From contig CAKPLP010000002.1 in assembly GCA_934167695.1 (NCBI GenBank), forward strand, positions 60,714-124,713: a stretch of 64,000 nt of DNA, given 5' to 3'. The DNA comes from an uncultured Bacilli bacterium (GTDB lineage Bacteria > Bacillota_I > Bacilli_A > RF39 > UBA660). A program made the position numbers and the translations under genes. Under the pieces are notes generated by a model. The model was not told the origin of the DNA. It did no database searches and was given only the letters and a program-made list of their open reading frames with translations. Of this stretch, positions 17,142-26,163 are shown in pieces; position 1 is the first letter of the stretch; every line of letters starts with the position of its first letter.

Positions 17142-19772
17142 ATGAAATATGTATATTCATTCAGCGAAGGAAATAAAGACATGAGAGATATATTAGGAGG
17201 AAAGGGAGCCAACTTAGCAGAAATGACGGCCATAGGTCTTCCTGTTCCTCCCGGTTTTACTATATCAACCGATGCATGTGTAAAATACTATGAAAACAAT
17301 CAAAAGTTAAGTGATGAAATAATAAATCAAATATATGAAAAACTAGCTGAATTAGAAAAATTAACAGGTAAAAAATTAGGCGATTTAGAAAATCCATTGC
17401 TTGTATCCGTTAGAAGTGGTGCAAGAATTTCTATGCCGGGTATGATGGATACTATTTTAAACTTAGGAATGAATGATTCAGTCTGCATGTCAATCGCTAA
17501 AAGGACAAATAATGAACGATTTGCTTATGATAGTTATAGAAGATTTATTCAAATGTTTAGCGATGTAGTTATGAACTTACCAAAAAGTTTCTTTGAAGGT
17601 TTATTTGACAAAATTAAAAGTGAAAAATCTGTTATAAATGATACAGACCTAACAAGTGATGATTTAAAAGAAGTAATAAGAAGATATAAAAGTGAATATC
17701 AAAGATTAACGAATACACCTTTTCCAAGTGACGCTAAATTACAATTATTAGAAGCAGTAAAAGCCGTTTTTAGAAGTTGGAACAACGAAAGAGCCAAAAC
17801 TTACAGAAGACTAAACAATATTTCATCATCATGGGGAACAGCAGTTAATGTTCAAGTTATGGTTTATGGTAATATGGGAGAAAACTGTGGTACTGGAGTA
17901 GCATTCACTAGAAATCCTGCAACAGGTGAAAAAAAACTTTTTGGCGAATATTTAATGAATGCCCAAGGAGAAGATGTTGTTGCTGGTATTAGAACACCGT
18001 TAGCAATAGACACTTTAAAAACAGTTTTACCAGAGTGCTATGATCAATTTGTAAACATCAGTAAAATACTAGAAAATCATTATAAAGATATGCAAGATAT
18101 GGAATTTACAATAGAAAATAAAAAATTATATATGTTGCAAACAAGAAATGGAAAAAGAACAGCTCAAGCAGCTATAAAAATAGCAGTAGATATGGTACAT
18201 GAAGGTATGATTTCTAAAGAAGAGGCCTTACTTAGAGTTGAACCAAAAGATCTAGATCAATTACTTCATCCTATTTTTGTAAAAGAAAGTTTAGAAAAAC
18301 ACGAAATAATTACTCATGGCCTAGCAGCTTCTCCGGGTGCTGCTACTGGAAAAATTTATTTTTCAGCAGAAGATATTCAAAAGGCTCATAACGATGGAGA
18401 AAAAAATCTAATCCTAGTTAGAGAAGAAACATCTCCTGAAGATATAGAAGGAATGAATATTGCAAACGGAATATTAACTGTAAGAGGAGGAATGACCTCT
18501 CATGCTGCTGTTGTAGCACGTGGTATGGGAACTTGTTGCATATCAGGTTGTAACGAAATTGTTGTCGATCAAGCAAAAAAAACAGTCACTTTAAAAAATG
18601 AAACTATATATCATGAAAAAGATTATATTAGTTTAGATGGATCAACAGGAAATGTTTATAATGGTCAAATAGAAACAAAAGAGGCTGAAATAACTGGTGT
18701 TTTAGAAGAATTTATGGGATGGGCAGATAGCATTCGTAAACTCAGAATAAGAGCGAATGCAGATACACCAAAAGATGCCCAAACAGCAAAACGACTTGGA
18801 GCAGAAGGAATAGGCTTATGTCGTACAGAACACATGTTTTTTAAAGAAGAGAGAATTTTTAACTTTAGAAGAATGATAGTTGCTCCAACAAAAGAAATAA
18901 GAATAGAAGCTCTAAATAAAATCCTTCCATATCAAAGAAGTGACTTTGAAGATTTATTTACTGAAATGAAAGGTCTTCCTGTAATTATTAGATTATTAGA
19001 TCCTCCATTACACGAATTTTTACCACATACAGAAAATGAAATTATAGCACTTGCTCAAAGTTTGAATGTTACAGTAGAACAGTTAAAAAATAAGATACAA
19101 TCCCTAAAAGAATTTAATCCAATGATGGGACACAGAGGTTGCAGATTAGATGTAACATATCCAGAAATTGCAAAAATGCAAGCAAGAGCTATTGCAGAAG
19201 CAATAATAAATGTAAAACATAAACAAATTAACGTTAAGCCTGAAATAATGATTCCATTAATAGGAGATATAAAAGAATTAAACTTTGTAAAAAAATTATT
19301 AATAGAAGAAATAGAAACAGTCGAAAAAGAAAATAATATTAAAATAGAATATAAAATAGGTACCATGATAGAAACACCAAGAGCAACAATAAAAGCAGAT
19401 GAGATAGCAAAGAATGCAGACTTTTTCAGTTTTGGTACTAATGATCTTACACAGTTAACATTTGGTTTTTCAAGAGATGATTCACCTAAATTTTTAAAGG
19501 ATTATTATAAAAATAAAATTCTAGATCAAGATCCTTTCGCATCAATCGATGAGGACGGTGTTGGAAAACTTGTAGATTTAGCTAGTAAATTAGCGAGAAA
19601 AACAAATCCTACTATAGAACTAGGAATATGTGGAGAGCATGGTGGTGACCCTAAATCAATAGCATTTTGTAACAAAATAGGTTTAAGCTATGTATCATGT
19701 TCACCATATAGAGTACCGGGAGCACGTCTAGCAGCAGCTAAAGCTGTAATATATGAAAAAGAAGGCAAATAA
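17142..19772 (+). CDS. ppdK: Pyruvate, phosphate dikinase
   Basis: 876 aa from the ATG at 17142 with ATAGGAGTTGATA upstream; the GTG at 17121 is too far up. PPDK interconverts pyruvate, ATP and phosphate with PEP, AMP and pyrophosphate. The N-terminal ATP-grasp domain has GGKGANLAEM and SVRSGARISMPGMMDT. The phosphohistidine swivel is GGMTSHAAVVARGMGTCCISG near residue 455. The C-terminal TIM barrel has GLCRTEHMFF and ELGICGEHGGDP with the catalytic Cys. All domains are complete. A terminator follows. In a fermentative cell it would replace or reverse pyruvate kinase. Confidence 0.96.
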   Translation: MKYVYSFSEGNKDMRDILGGKGANLAEMTAIGLPVPPGFTISTDACVKYYENNQKLSDEIINQIYEKLAELEKLTGKKLGDLENPLLVSVRSGARISMPGMMDTILNLGMNDSVCMSIAKRTNNERFAYDSYRRFIQMFSDVVMNLPKSFFEGLFDKIKSEKSVINDTDLTSDDLKEVIRRYKSEYQRLTNTPFPSDAKLQLLEAVKAVFRSWNNERAKTYRRLNNISSSWGTAVNVQVMVYGNMGENCGTGVAFTRNPATGEKKLFGEYLMNAQGEDVVAGIRTPLAIDTLKTVLPECYDQFVNISKILENHYKDMQDMEFTIENKKLYMLQTRNGKRTAQAAIKIAVDMVHEGMISKEEALLRVEPKDLDQLLHPIFVKESLEKHEIITHGLAASPGAATGKIYFSAEDIQKAHNDGEKNLILVREETSPEDIEGMNIANGILTVRGGMTSHAAVVARGMGTCCISGCNEIVVDQAKKTVTLKNETIYHEKDYISLDGSTGNVYNGQIETKEAEITGVLEEFMGWADSIRKLRIRANADTPKDAQTAKRLGAEGIGLCRTEHMFFKEERIFNFRRMIVAPTKEIRIEALNKILPYQRSDFEDLFTEMKGLPVIIRLLDPPLHEFLPHTENEIIALAQSLNVTVEQLKNKIQSLKEFNPMMGHRGCRLDVTYPEIAKMQARAIAEAIINVKHKQINVKPEIMIPLIGDIKELNFVKKLLIEEIETVEKENNIKIEYKIGTMIETPRATIKADEIAKNADFFSFGTNDLTQLTFGFSRDDSPKFLKDYYKNKILDQDPFASIDEDGVGKLVDLASKLARKTNPTIELGICGEHGGDPKSIAFCNKIGLSYVSCSPYRVPGARLAAAKAVIYEKEGK

Positions 19773-19796
19773 TTAACAATATAATATTTATATATT

Positions 19797-19826
19797 AGAC
19801 TAAGAATTTAAAATCTTGGTCTTTTA
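19797..19826. terminator. Terminator after ppdK
   Basis: AGACTAAGA and TCTTGGTCT pair with one G-U, followed by TTTT. It lies between convergent genes. Confidence 0.7.
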
Positions 19827-20198
19827 TTAACTCATATTTTTTTTAATTTCTTGTACTTCAATTTGTAATGCTCTAATCATCTTTTCTAGCATCATAATTG
19901 TTTCATCACACTCGGACTTAGAGTTATTTGAACTTCTATTATTTGGATTAGTATTACTAGTATTACTATTTCCAAATGAATATGAATTATTTTTTCCTGA
20001 TTCAATAGACTCTCTTGGTTCCAAGCCTCTCTCCTGCATTAATGCTCGATAAAATGCATTTGTAGATAAAACTTGTGCAACTAACATAAGCCAATTACCT
20101 AAAGCATTTTGTTCATTAGCCGTCGAATCATCTATTAAAAGATAACCAATAGCAACAGCACTAATAGAAAATAATTTTGGAGGTATATTTGGTATCAT
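19827..20198 (-). CDS. Small conserved hypothetical protein
   Basis: 123 aa starting IPNIPPKLFSISAVAIGYLLIDD, with AAAGGAGGATTTT before the ATG. The first 60 residues hold one or two weakly hydrophobic helices and the motif TANEQNALGNWLMLVAQVL. A Ser/Asn-rich linker (about residues 70-95) follows, then a short coiled coil (ETIMMLEKMIRALQIEVQEI). The motif looks like a family of clostridial and Bacilli hypotheticals, but I know of no function. Confidence 0.65.
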   Translation of the reverse strand: MIPNIPPKLFSISAVAIGYLLIDDSTANEQNALGNWLMLVAQVLSTNAFYRALMQERGLEPRESIESGKNNSYSFGNSNTSNTNPNNRSSNNSKSECDETIMMLEKMIRALQIEVQEIKKNMS

Positions 20199-20283
20199 AA
20201 AATCCTCCTTTATAAAAATGTATGTTTATTAAGTTAATATTTATGTTTAATAATTAAAGATATTATGAATTGTTACACTTTAA

Positions 20284-20312
20284 TTGCAAAATAGTTCTTA
20301 TTAATATATAAT
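20284..20312 (+). promoter_or_regulatory. SigA-type promoter before the PfkB-like gene
   Basis: TTGCAA, a 17-bp spacer and TATAAT, 24 bases before the ATG at 20337. Confidence 0.7.
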
Positions 20313-20336
20313 GTATAAGGATGAGGTGTAGTGATA

Positions 20337-21233
20337 ATGAGAACTTTATGTATAGGACACATAGTATATGATATAATTTTGCCAGTAGGGGAAAAACTAG
20401 AAACAAATAAAAAATATTATATAAAAAATACTTATGAAAAAATAACAAATCCAATCATAAATGCTTCAATTTTATTATCGAATTGGGATTTAGATGTAAA
20501 CATTTGTGGTGTTTGTGGTAAAGATTATTATGGCGATAAACTAATGGAAATACTTAGACAAAACGAAGTAAATACTGATTATTTACAACAACAAAATGGT
20601 ATAAAAACAGATATTAATTATACCATTTTAAATAACAATAAAGAAACAACAACAATTATATCAGAAAATCCCAAAATACATGATCTAATAGATATTCCTG
20701 TAAAATCATCGGTAATTTTAATGGATGGAGAAGAGTTACTTACGTCAATTAAAACTATAGAGAATAATCCACTATCACTAACCATATTAAATGCCGATAA
20801 CACTAAAGAAGATACTTTAACACTTGCTAAAAAAGTAAATTATCTAATTTGTACAATTAATTTTATTGAGGAGTATACAAAAATAAAAATAGACATAAAT
20901 AATATTGATACTATAATATGTGCATATCAAGAATTAGAATTATCATTTAAAAATAATATTATTTTAAACTTAGGAAAAAACGGTTCTTTTACTAAAATAA
21001 AAGATGAATATTGCTTGGTACCAACAATAAAAACAGATGAACAAGAAATTGGAAATATAGAAAATTATTATTGTGGAGCATTTACTTATTTTTTAGAAAA
21101 AAATTATCCATTATTAAAAGCGATGTATTTAGCAAACATAACTAGTACTCTTATGAATTTAAATAATAAAGAAAACAGTATTCCCAGTTTAGAAGAAGTC
21201 CTAGAAAGAGGAAATGTTAATGATATTATCTAA
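20337..21233 (+). CDS. Divergent PfkB-family sugar-kinase-like protein
   Basis: 298 aa from the ATG at 20337 after GGATGAGGTGTAGTGATA. Fold markers of the ribokinase/PfkB family are present: TLCIGHIVYDIILPV at the start, NICGVCGKDYYGDKLMEIL near residue 65 and ILNLGKNGSFTKI near residue 210. The usual catalytic GAGD before the C-terminal helix is replaced by YYCGAF, so the Asp base appears to be missing. It may be inactive or bind a ligand without phosphorylating it. It overlaps the following Smr gene by a few codons, so the two are coupled. Confidence 0.75.
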   Translation: MRTLCIGHIVYDIILPVGEKLETNKKYYIKNTYEKITNPIINASILLSNWDLDVNICGVCGKDYYGDKLMEILRQNEVNTDYLQQQNGIKTDINYTILNNNKETTTIISENPKIHDLIDIPVKSSVILMDGEELLTSIKTIENNPLSLTILNADNTKEDTLTLAKKVNYLICTINFIEEYTKIKIDINNIDTIICAYQELELSFKNNIILNLGKNGSFTKIKDEYCLVPTIKTDEQEIGNIENYYCGAFTYFLEKNYPLLKAMYLANITSTLMNLNNKENSIPSLEEVLERGNVNDII

Positions 21234-21474
21234 TTATCCCAAAATTGATTTGCATGGTTTTGATAGAGATTATGCTAGTATAATGGTTAAAGATTTTATA
21301 AAAGATAATTACATAATAGGCAATAAAAGTATTGTAATTATTCATGGAAAAGGAACCGGAATATTAAGGCAAAGAATTCATTCTGACCTAAAACGAAATA
21401 AATTGGTTGAAAGCTATCAATTAAATATGTTTAATGACGGCGAAACAATAGTTAGATTAAGAACAAAATCTTGA
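21220..21474 (+). CDS. Stand-alone Smr domain protein
   Basis: 84 aa from the ATG at 21220; the ATG at 21214 is also possible but lies very close to the AGAGGA motif. The whole protein is a Smr domain: KIDLHGFDRDYA near the start and IIHGKGTGILRQRI in the middle. Smr domains, known from the C-terminus of MutS2, nick DNA or cleave RNA. No MutS2 ATPase is fused or adjacent. It overlaps the PfkB-like gene, and its stop codon overlaps the next promoter. Confidence 0.85.
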   Translation: MILSNYPKIDLHGFDRDYASIMVKDFIKDNYIIGNKSIVIIHGKGTGILRQRIHSDLKRNKLVESYQLNMFNDGETIVRLRTKS

Positions 21475-21499
21475 CAAAATAAAGAAAAAAGTGTATAAT
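21471..21499 (+). promoter_or_regulatory. Consensus SigA promoter
   Basis: TTGACA, exactly 17 bp, then TATAAT. The -35 box overlaps the stop codon of the Smr gene. It drives 21531-22790 and probably 22800-25793. Confidence 0.85.
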
Positions 21500-21530
21500 A
21501 TGTAACACGTATCGAAAAGGGGGATCGTAT

Positions 21531-22790
21531 ATGTATACAGAAGATTATAAGCATAACGGTTTTTTCTTTCGTAACCTATTATTAAAATTACTACTAATAA
21601 TAGCAATTATCTTTTTATTAATATGGATCATTCCTAAATTTACTTCATACAAAAAAAGTAATTCCATAAAAAGTAATATAAAAATAACGGAAGAAAATAC
21701 TACTAGTGACTATTTAAAAAATAATTTAGAAAAATTAAAGCAAGCATCATTGATATATTATAAAGATGATAAATTACCTACTAATACAAATGATATAGTA
21801 TTAGTAACACTTAAGCAATTAGAAGATGAAAAATTAATTACAAAACTAACTAATAATAAAAATAAAGCTTGTAATAATAAAAAGTCATATGTAAAATTAA
21901 CAAAATTAACTGACGATTATCTATTAAAAGTTTATATAAATTGTGATGGTAAAACAGATTATTTATTATCTCATGTAGGAAAATATACTTATTGTACTAA
22001 TACTATCTGTGAAAAAAATGATAGTTTAGCAAAGGAAGATAACGAGCAACCTATTGAAGAAAAAGTACAACCTAAAGAAAATAAAGTAGAAAATAAGGAA
22101 TCAGAAGAAAAAAATTCCTCACCTGAACCAGAAAGCAATAATAGTAGTACAGCTAGTAATTCATCTGTCTCAACGAAATTATCCGAATTTGGACCTTGGT
22201 CAGAATATACTAGAACATCATGTCAAACAAAAGCTATAACTTGTAACAGTAACGATCGTAATTGTTTAACAGAAATAAAACTTAAAAGACAAACAGAACA
22301 AGTAGGAAAATATGATAAAGAATACTATACGACTCACTTAATATTGAACAAGATATCAACAACAACAATTAATGCTTGTTCTAATTATAATTACATATCA
22401 ATTCAAGGAACAGCCTATAAAACAACTGGAAATTATGAAGAAATATTAACATTAAATAATAAACAATCTACAAATGATTGGACATATCAAGAAACAATCT
22501 CAACAACGACTACACCAAACTTTGGAGCTAACAAATATTATAAATTCGTAGGTGCAGACTTTACAAATTGTACATATACCTGTACTTCAGCACCAGCATA
22601 TTATTATGATGTATATGTTTATAATAAACCAATATTCAAAGTAATAGGAAATGAAGAAAATTGTATCAAAACAACAAAATCAATTAATTCATATTCTGTA
22701 GTCAAAAAAAGAGAAACATCAAAAAGAGAAGAACCATTATATGCAACAGCATGTTATCAAAGCACAAGAACAAGAAAAATAGTAAAGTAG
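21531..22790 (+). CDS. Membrane-anchored Cys-rich surface protein
   Basis: 419 aa with AAAGGGGGATCGT before the ATG. A short cytoplasmic N-terminus is followed by one membrane helix (about residues 14-37) and an extracellular remainder. Residues about 60-155 hold a small Lys-rich domain with Tyr and Cys pairs whose pattern (LKQASLIYYKDDKLPTN, TLKQLEDEKLIT) resembles the globular part of pilin-like proteins such as 36809-37222. A Glu/Ser/Asn linker (about 165-215) leads to a C-terminal domain with about 10 Cys and a thrombospondin-like FGPWSEYTRTSC start. Function unknown. It lies ten bases before the 997-aa partner. Confidence 0.6.
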   Translation: MYTEDYKHNGFFFRNLLLKLLLIIAIIFLLIWIIPKFTSYKKSNSIKSNIKITEENTTSDYLKNNLEKLKQASLIYYKDDKLPTNTNDIVLVTLKQLEDEKLITKLTNNKNKACNNKKSYVKLTKLTDDYLLKVYINCDGKTDYLLSHVGKYTYCTNTICEKNDSLAKEDNEQPIEEKVQPKENKVENKESEEKNSSPEPESNNSSTASNSSVSTKLSEFGPWSEYTRTSCQTKAITCNSNDRNCLTEIKLKRQTEQVGKYDKEYYTTHLILNKISTTTINACSNYNYISIQGTAYKTTGNYEEILTLNNKQSTNDWTYQETISTTTTPNFGANKYYKFVGADFTNCTYTCTSAPAYYYDVYVYNKPIFKVIGNEENCIKTTKSINSYSVVKKRETSKREEPLYATACYQSTRTRKIVK

Positions 22791-22799
22791 GGGGATAAT

Positions 22800-25793
22800 A
22801 TGAAAAATATTGAAAAAATAGTTTTAATAAAAAGAACAGGAAAGAAAAGTAAAAGTTTAATAAAATACTCAGATGGTACATCACTAGTAAAAAGTTATCG
22901 TTTTGGTATTTTTGCATTAAGACAATATATCGAAGAAAATAATATTTTAGAAGATGATTATCAAAAATTAATAGATGATAAAGTAATAAAAGTTTATCGA
23001 GAAAGAATTAATTCAGATAATTTTGAAATACTATCAGCAACACCAATTTTAAACAAAATTGAAAAGCTAGAATCTGAAAACAAATACTTAAATACTACAA
23101 TCTCATCTATAAACTTTAAATATGATCCAAAAAAAGATGAAGTATATACTTCTATAAAATATGATTGTAATTATAAAAGCAAAAAGAAAAGTAGTCATCT
23201 TATAGAAAGAGTAGAATTAGATGATGCAATCTACGAATTAATAGATTATGCCAAAGAAAATGGCGTTTCTACAATAACAGAGTTATTTGAAAATGATTTT
23301 TGTACAATAGATAAAAACGTAAATGAAGATTTTAAAAATAAAATATTACCACAAATTGAAAAAAGATATTCTGCTGAAAAAGAAGATCCATTCAGTAATA
23401 GACAAAAAAAGGATTCTGCTGATACAGCTGATACAACCGATAAAGGAGATGATAATATGGATATAGAAAGTATAGATTTCATTTTAGAAAATGGAAAAAA
23501 TTATGCTATAGTTAACTATAAAGATGGAGAGGAAACTTTATCTTTAAAAGAAGTTAATACTTTAATTGAGAAGCTTTTACAAAATAACGAAACAAAAAAA
23601 TTATTCCGTAATCCAGATTTTATATCATATTATGCTAAAAAAGGTAGAAAATATTATTCAATAACAAAAAAACAATATATAACTAACAATAAATCAAAAA
23701 TTGGTAAAATTGTAGTTTATCAAAATGAAAAAAACGAAAAGAAAGCAATGTTATTTTTGGCAAATGGTGAAATAGAAGAAATAACTTTTGAAGAAGCTAT
23801 AAATGCTTGTTTAACATACGCAAAAGATAATAAAATTGATGTTCAAGATGATTCACAAATTGAAAAATTATTTAAAAATGATGTTTTTGTAGTTACAACA
23901 GAAAAAGAGTTAAATAAAAACTTTCAAAGGTTTTTTGAAGAATCATACCTATATGCAACTGAAGCAAAAAAAGCAAAGAAAAAGAAAATGAAAAAAGCAA
24001 AGTCTAAAGAAACTAAGAAAGAAAAAAAATCCAATCTTTTAAAAAAACTAGGTAGTAAAATTATTAATAAATTAAAGAATAATAAATTAGTAAGAAGAAT
24101 TACTTTAGTAGCATTGACTTTTGGTGTTGTACTTGGAGGATATAAATTAAGCCACAAAAGCAAAACAGGAGAAATTATTGATAATACTGCAATAGAAAAT
24201 ACAACAGAAGATAACTATAATACAGAAAATGTTGAAAGACCAGATTATTCATATTATTCATTTGATGAATTACTAGAAAATTGTACAACAAATGAAAATA
24301 GAAAAAATGCAATGACAACTTTAGAAGACTTCTTATTAACTTATAATGATAGTGTTGCAAATTCTTACACTGAAGAAAATAATGATGCAAAACTAGTTCA
24401 TACTGTAGAAGAAGCAAATGCTATGTATTTACTATATAATGACTTAGATGCTCAACAAATATATGACATTTATGGTAATACAGCATTTGATAAAACAGAA
24501 TTAACAAACAATTTCAGTAGTGCACAATATCAAGATACATTAGCTCATAATATACAAACAGATACCTTAGGAAAAAGTAGATTACTAATAAATGATGATG
24601 CTAAAAAATTATATGAAAAATATGAAAACATTTTTATAAACATGAATCAAACAGACAATTATAATGAAAAAGTTTATAATGCACAAAAATTCTATTCTGC
24701 AGTTAGAGAAGATTTTAATAATATGACAGATTCAAGTTACGAAAATATACCATCATACAAAATAATGATAAAAGAATTTATAGATTCTATGCTAAATATC
24801 AATTTAGATATAGACAATAAATTAACAGATGATGAACTTAATTATATCAATGGTTTTTATAATCAAACAGTAGAAAATAAAGCAAGCGAAATAGCAACAA
24901 TGCAAACTGCCAGAAGTGTAGAATCAACAATCGATTACGGTGATGGTAGTGCTGTAGAAAATGATCTTAACCCTTATTATTCTGAGTTTAAAGATGCACT
25001 TGTAGATGAGTTAACAGAAATATCAGCATATTACACAACAGACGAAAATAGAAATGTTGATACATACACAAGTTTTGATAAAAATATTAATCTTTCTGCA
25101 CCAAAGGAAAGCGAACCTGAACTTGGTAGCACTAAAGTAAAAGAAAATAAAGAAAAGAAGAATGATACAATCGTTATAGCGGCTAATGTACCAACTGAGA
25201 ACGTAGAGCCAGCTGCTCCAGTAGAACAAGAACAAACTATTGAGCCAGTTATTGAAGGAAAAATATCAAAACCAAAGGTTAAAAAAGAAGTAAAAATAAA
25301 AGTAGAGGATTATGTAGAGCCAAGCTTAATATCAGATGAAGAAGGACCTATCTTAGAAAACGAAGAAATAGTAGTAGACAAACCTCCAATAGAACCAGTA
25401 GAAATTACAAATACTGGAATAGATGAAATAACACCCGATCAAGTTACTGAAATAATTGATGATAATAATCAAAATAATTCAGATACAACAATAATAGATA
25501 GTTCTGATACAACTTCTACTGATACAACAATAACTGACAATTCAGAAATTATAGAAAATCCTACTACTGATGATAATGATTATAATTTAACCATCGATCA
25601 AGACAAACAAGATGGCGATGGAAACTTAAATGATCAATACACTGATATATCTACAATTCCAGAAACAGATTTAACAGAAGAAAATTCAGAAGTTGCTAAA
25701 ACAAATGAAGAAATAGTAGATGAATTAATAAAACAAATGGCCCAAGAAGACGAAACATATGATGATCAATATGAAATGGTATATACAAAATAA
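22800..25793 (+). CDS. Large single-pass membrane protein with duplicated cytoplasmic domain
   Basis: 997 aa after AGTAGGGGGATAAT. Residues 1-200 and about 215-395 look like two copies of one domain; compare the helix LDDAIYELIDYAKENGV with FEEAINACLTYAKDNKI and the following LFENDF / LFKNDV. A Lys-rich stretch (about 395-425) precedes a single membrane helix (about 432-449). The outer part (450-997) is helical at first and ends in an acidic, Thr/Asp/Asn-rich low-complexity tail (about 830-960). No sortase motif is seen. It follows the 419-aa surface protein and ends at a terminator. Function unknown. Confidence 0.6.
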   Translation: MKNIEKIVLIKRTGKKSKSLIKYSDGTSLVKSYRFGIFALRQYIEENNILEDDYQKLIDDKVIKVYRERINSDNFEILSATPILNKIEKLESENKYLNTTISSINFKYDPKKDEVYTSIKYDCNYKSKKKSSHLIERVELDDAIYELIDYAKENGVSTITELFENDFCTIDKNVNEDFKNKILPQIEKRYSAEKEDPFSNRQKKDSADTADTTDKGDDNMDIESIDFILENGKNYAIVNYKDGEETLSLKEVNTLIEKLLQNNETKKLFRNPDFISYYAKKGRKYYSITKKQYITNNKSKIGKIVVYQNEKNEKKAMLFLANGEIEEITFEEAINACLTYAKDNKIDVQDDSQIEKLFKNDVFVVTTEKELNKNFQRFFEESYLYATEAKKAKKKKMKKAKSKETKKEKKSNLLKKLGSKIINKLKNNKLVRRITLVALTFGVVLGGYKLSHKSKTGEIIDNTAIENTTEDNYNTENVERPDYSYYSFDELLENCTTNENRKNAMTTLEDFLLTYNDSVANSYTEENNDAKLVHTVEEANAMYLLYNDLDAQQIYDIYGNTAFDKTELTNNFSSAQYQDTLAHNIQTDTLGKSRLLINDDAKKLYEKYENIFINMNQTDNYNEKVYNAQKFYSAVREDFNNMTDSSYENIPSYKIMIKEFIDSMLNINLDIDNKLTDDELNYINGFYNQTVENKASEIATMQTARSVESTIDYGDGSAVENDLNPYYSEFKDALVDELTEISAYYTTDENRNVDTYTSFDKNINLSAPKESEPELGSTKVKENKEKKNDTIVIAANVPTENVEPAAPVEQEQTIEPVIEGKISKPKVKKEVKIKVEDYVEPSLISDEEGPILENEEIVVDKPPIEPVEITNTGIDEITPDQVTEIIDDNNQNNSDTTIIDSSDTTSTDTTITDNSEIIENPTTDDNDYNLTIDQDKQDGDGNLNDQYTDISTIPETDLTEENSEVAKTNEEIVDELIKQMAQEDETYDDQYEMVYTK

Positions 25794-25808
25794 TAAAAAA
25801 AGATAAAA

Positions 25809-25833
25809 AAGGACTTGTCAAAGTTCTTTTTTT
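25809..25833 (+). terminator. Terminator after the 997-aa protein
   Basis: AAGGACTT and AAGTTCTT pair around GTCA with one G-U and are followed by T5. TTGTCA (25815-25820) within it, 17 bp before TAAAAT (25838-25843), may double as the -35 box of the tRNA. Confidence 0.7.
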
Positions 25834-25862
25834 ATTGTAAAATTATATTGTTAATATGAAAT

Positions 25863-25939
25863 GTCCGCGTAGCTCAGCTGGATAGAGCAATCGCCTTCTA
25901 AGCGATCGGTCACGTGTTCGAATCACGTCGTGGACACCA
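25863..25939 (+). tRNA. tRNA-Arg (anticodon TCT)
   Basis: 77 nt with encoded CCA. The acceptor GTCCGCG pairs with CGTGGAC (one G-U). The anticodon stem ATCGC/GCGAT encloses CTTCTAA, giving TCT, which reads AGA, the main arginine codon here. The T-arm is CACGTGTTCGAATCACGT. A terminator follows 11 bases later. Confidence 0.96.
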
Positions 25940-25950
25940 GATTGATAATA

Positions 25951-25978
25951 AACTCGAACTTTTATAGTTCGAGTTTTA
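25951..25978 (+). terminator. Terminator of tRNA-Arg(TCT)
   Basis: AACTCGAACT pairs with AGTTCGAGTT, followed by TT. The 185 bases after it hold no gene that I can see. Confidence 0.8.
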
Positions 25979-26163
25979 AAATACTTAATTTTATGCTAAA
26001 GTATTTATAAAATTAAAATGATTATGTCAATTTAAAAACGCACTTACAAATTGACATATCAATTAGCGTGTGTAACATCATTTAAGTAATAATAATTTAT
26101 AAATATAAGTATTAAAACTGCAAGAAATATGATAAAATATATAACAAAGTTTTGGGGGCTATT

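Noticed and set aside
25940..26163. Possible small RNA between tRNA-Arg and the repeat protein
   Set aside because: Only the tRNA terminator is structured; the rest is AT-rich with no stable stem or promoter I could defend.
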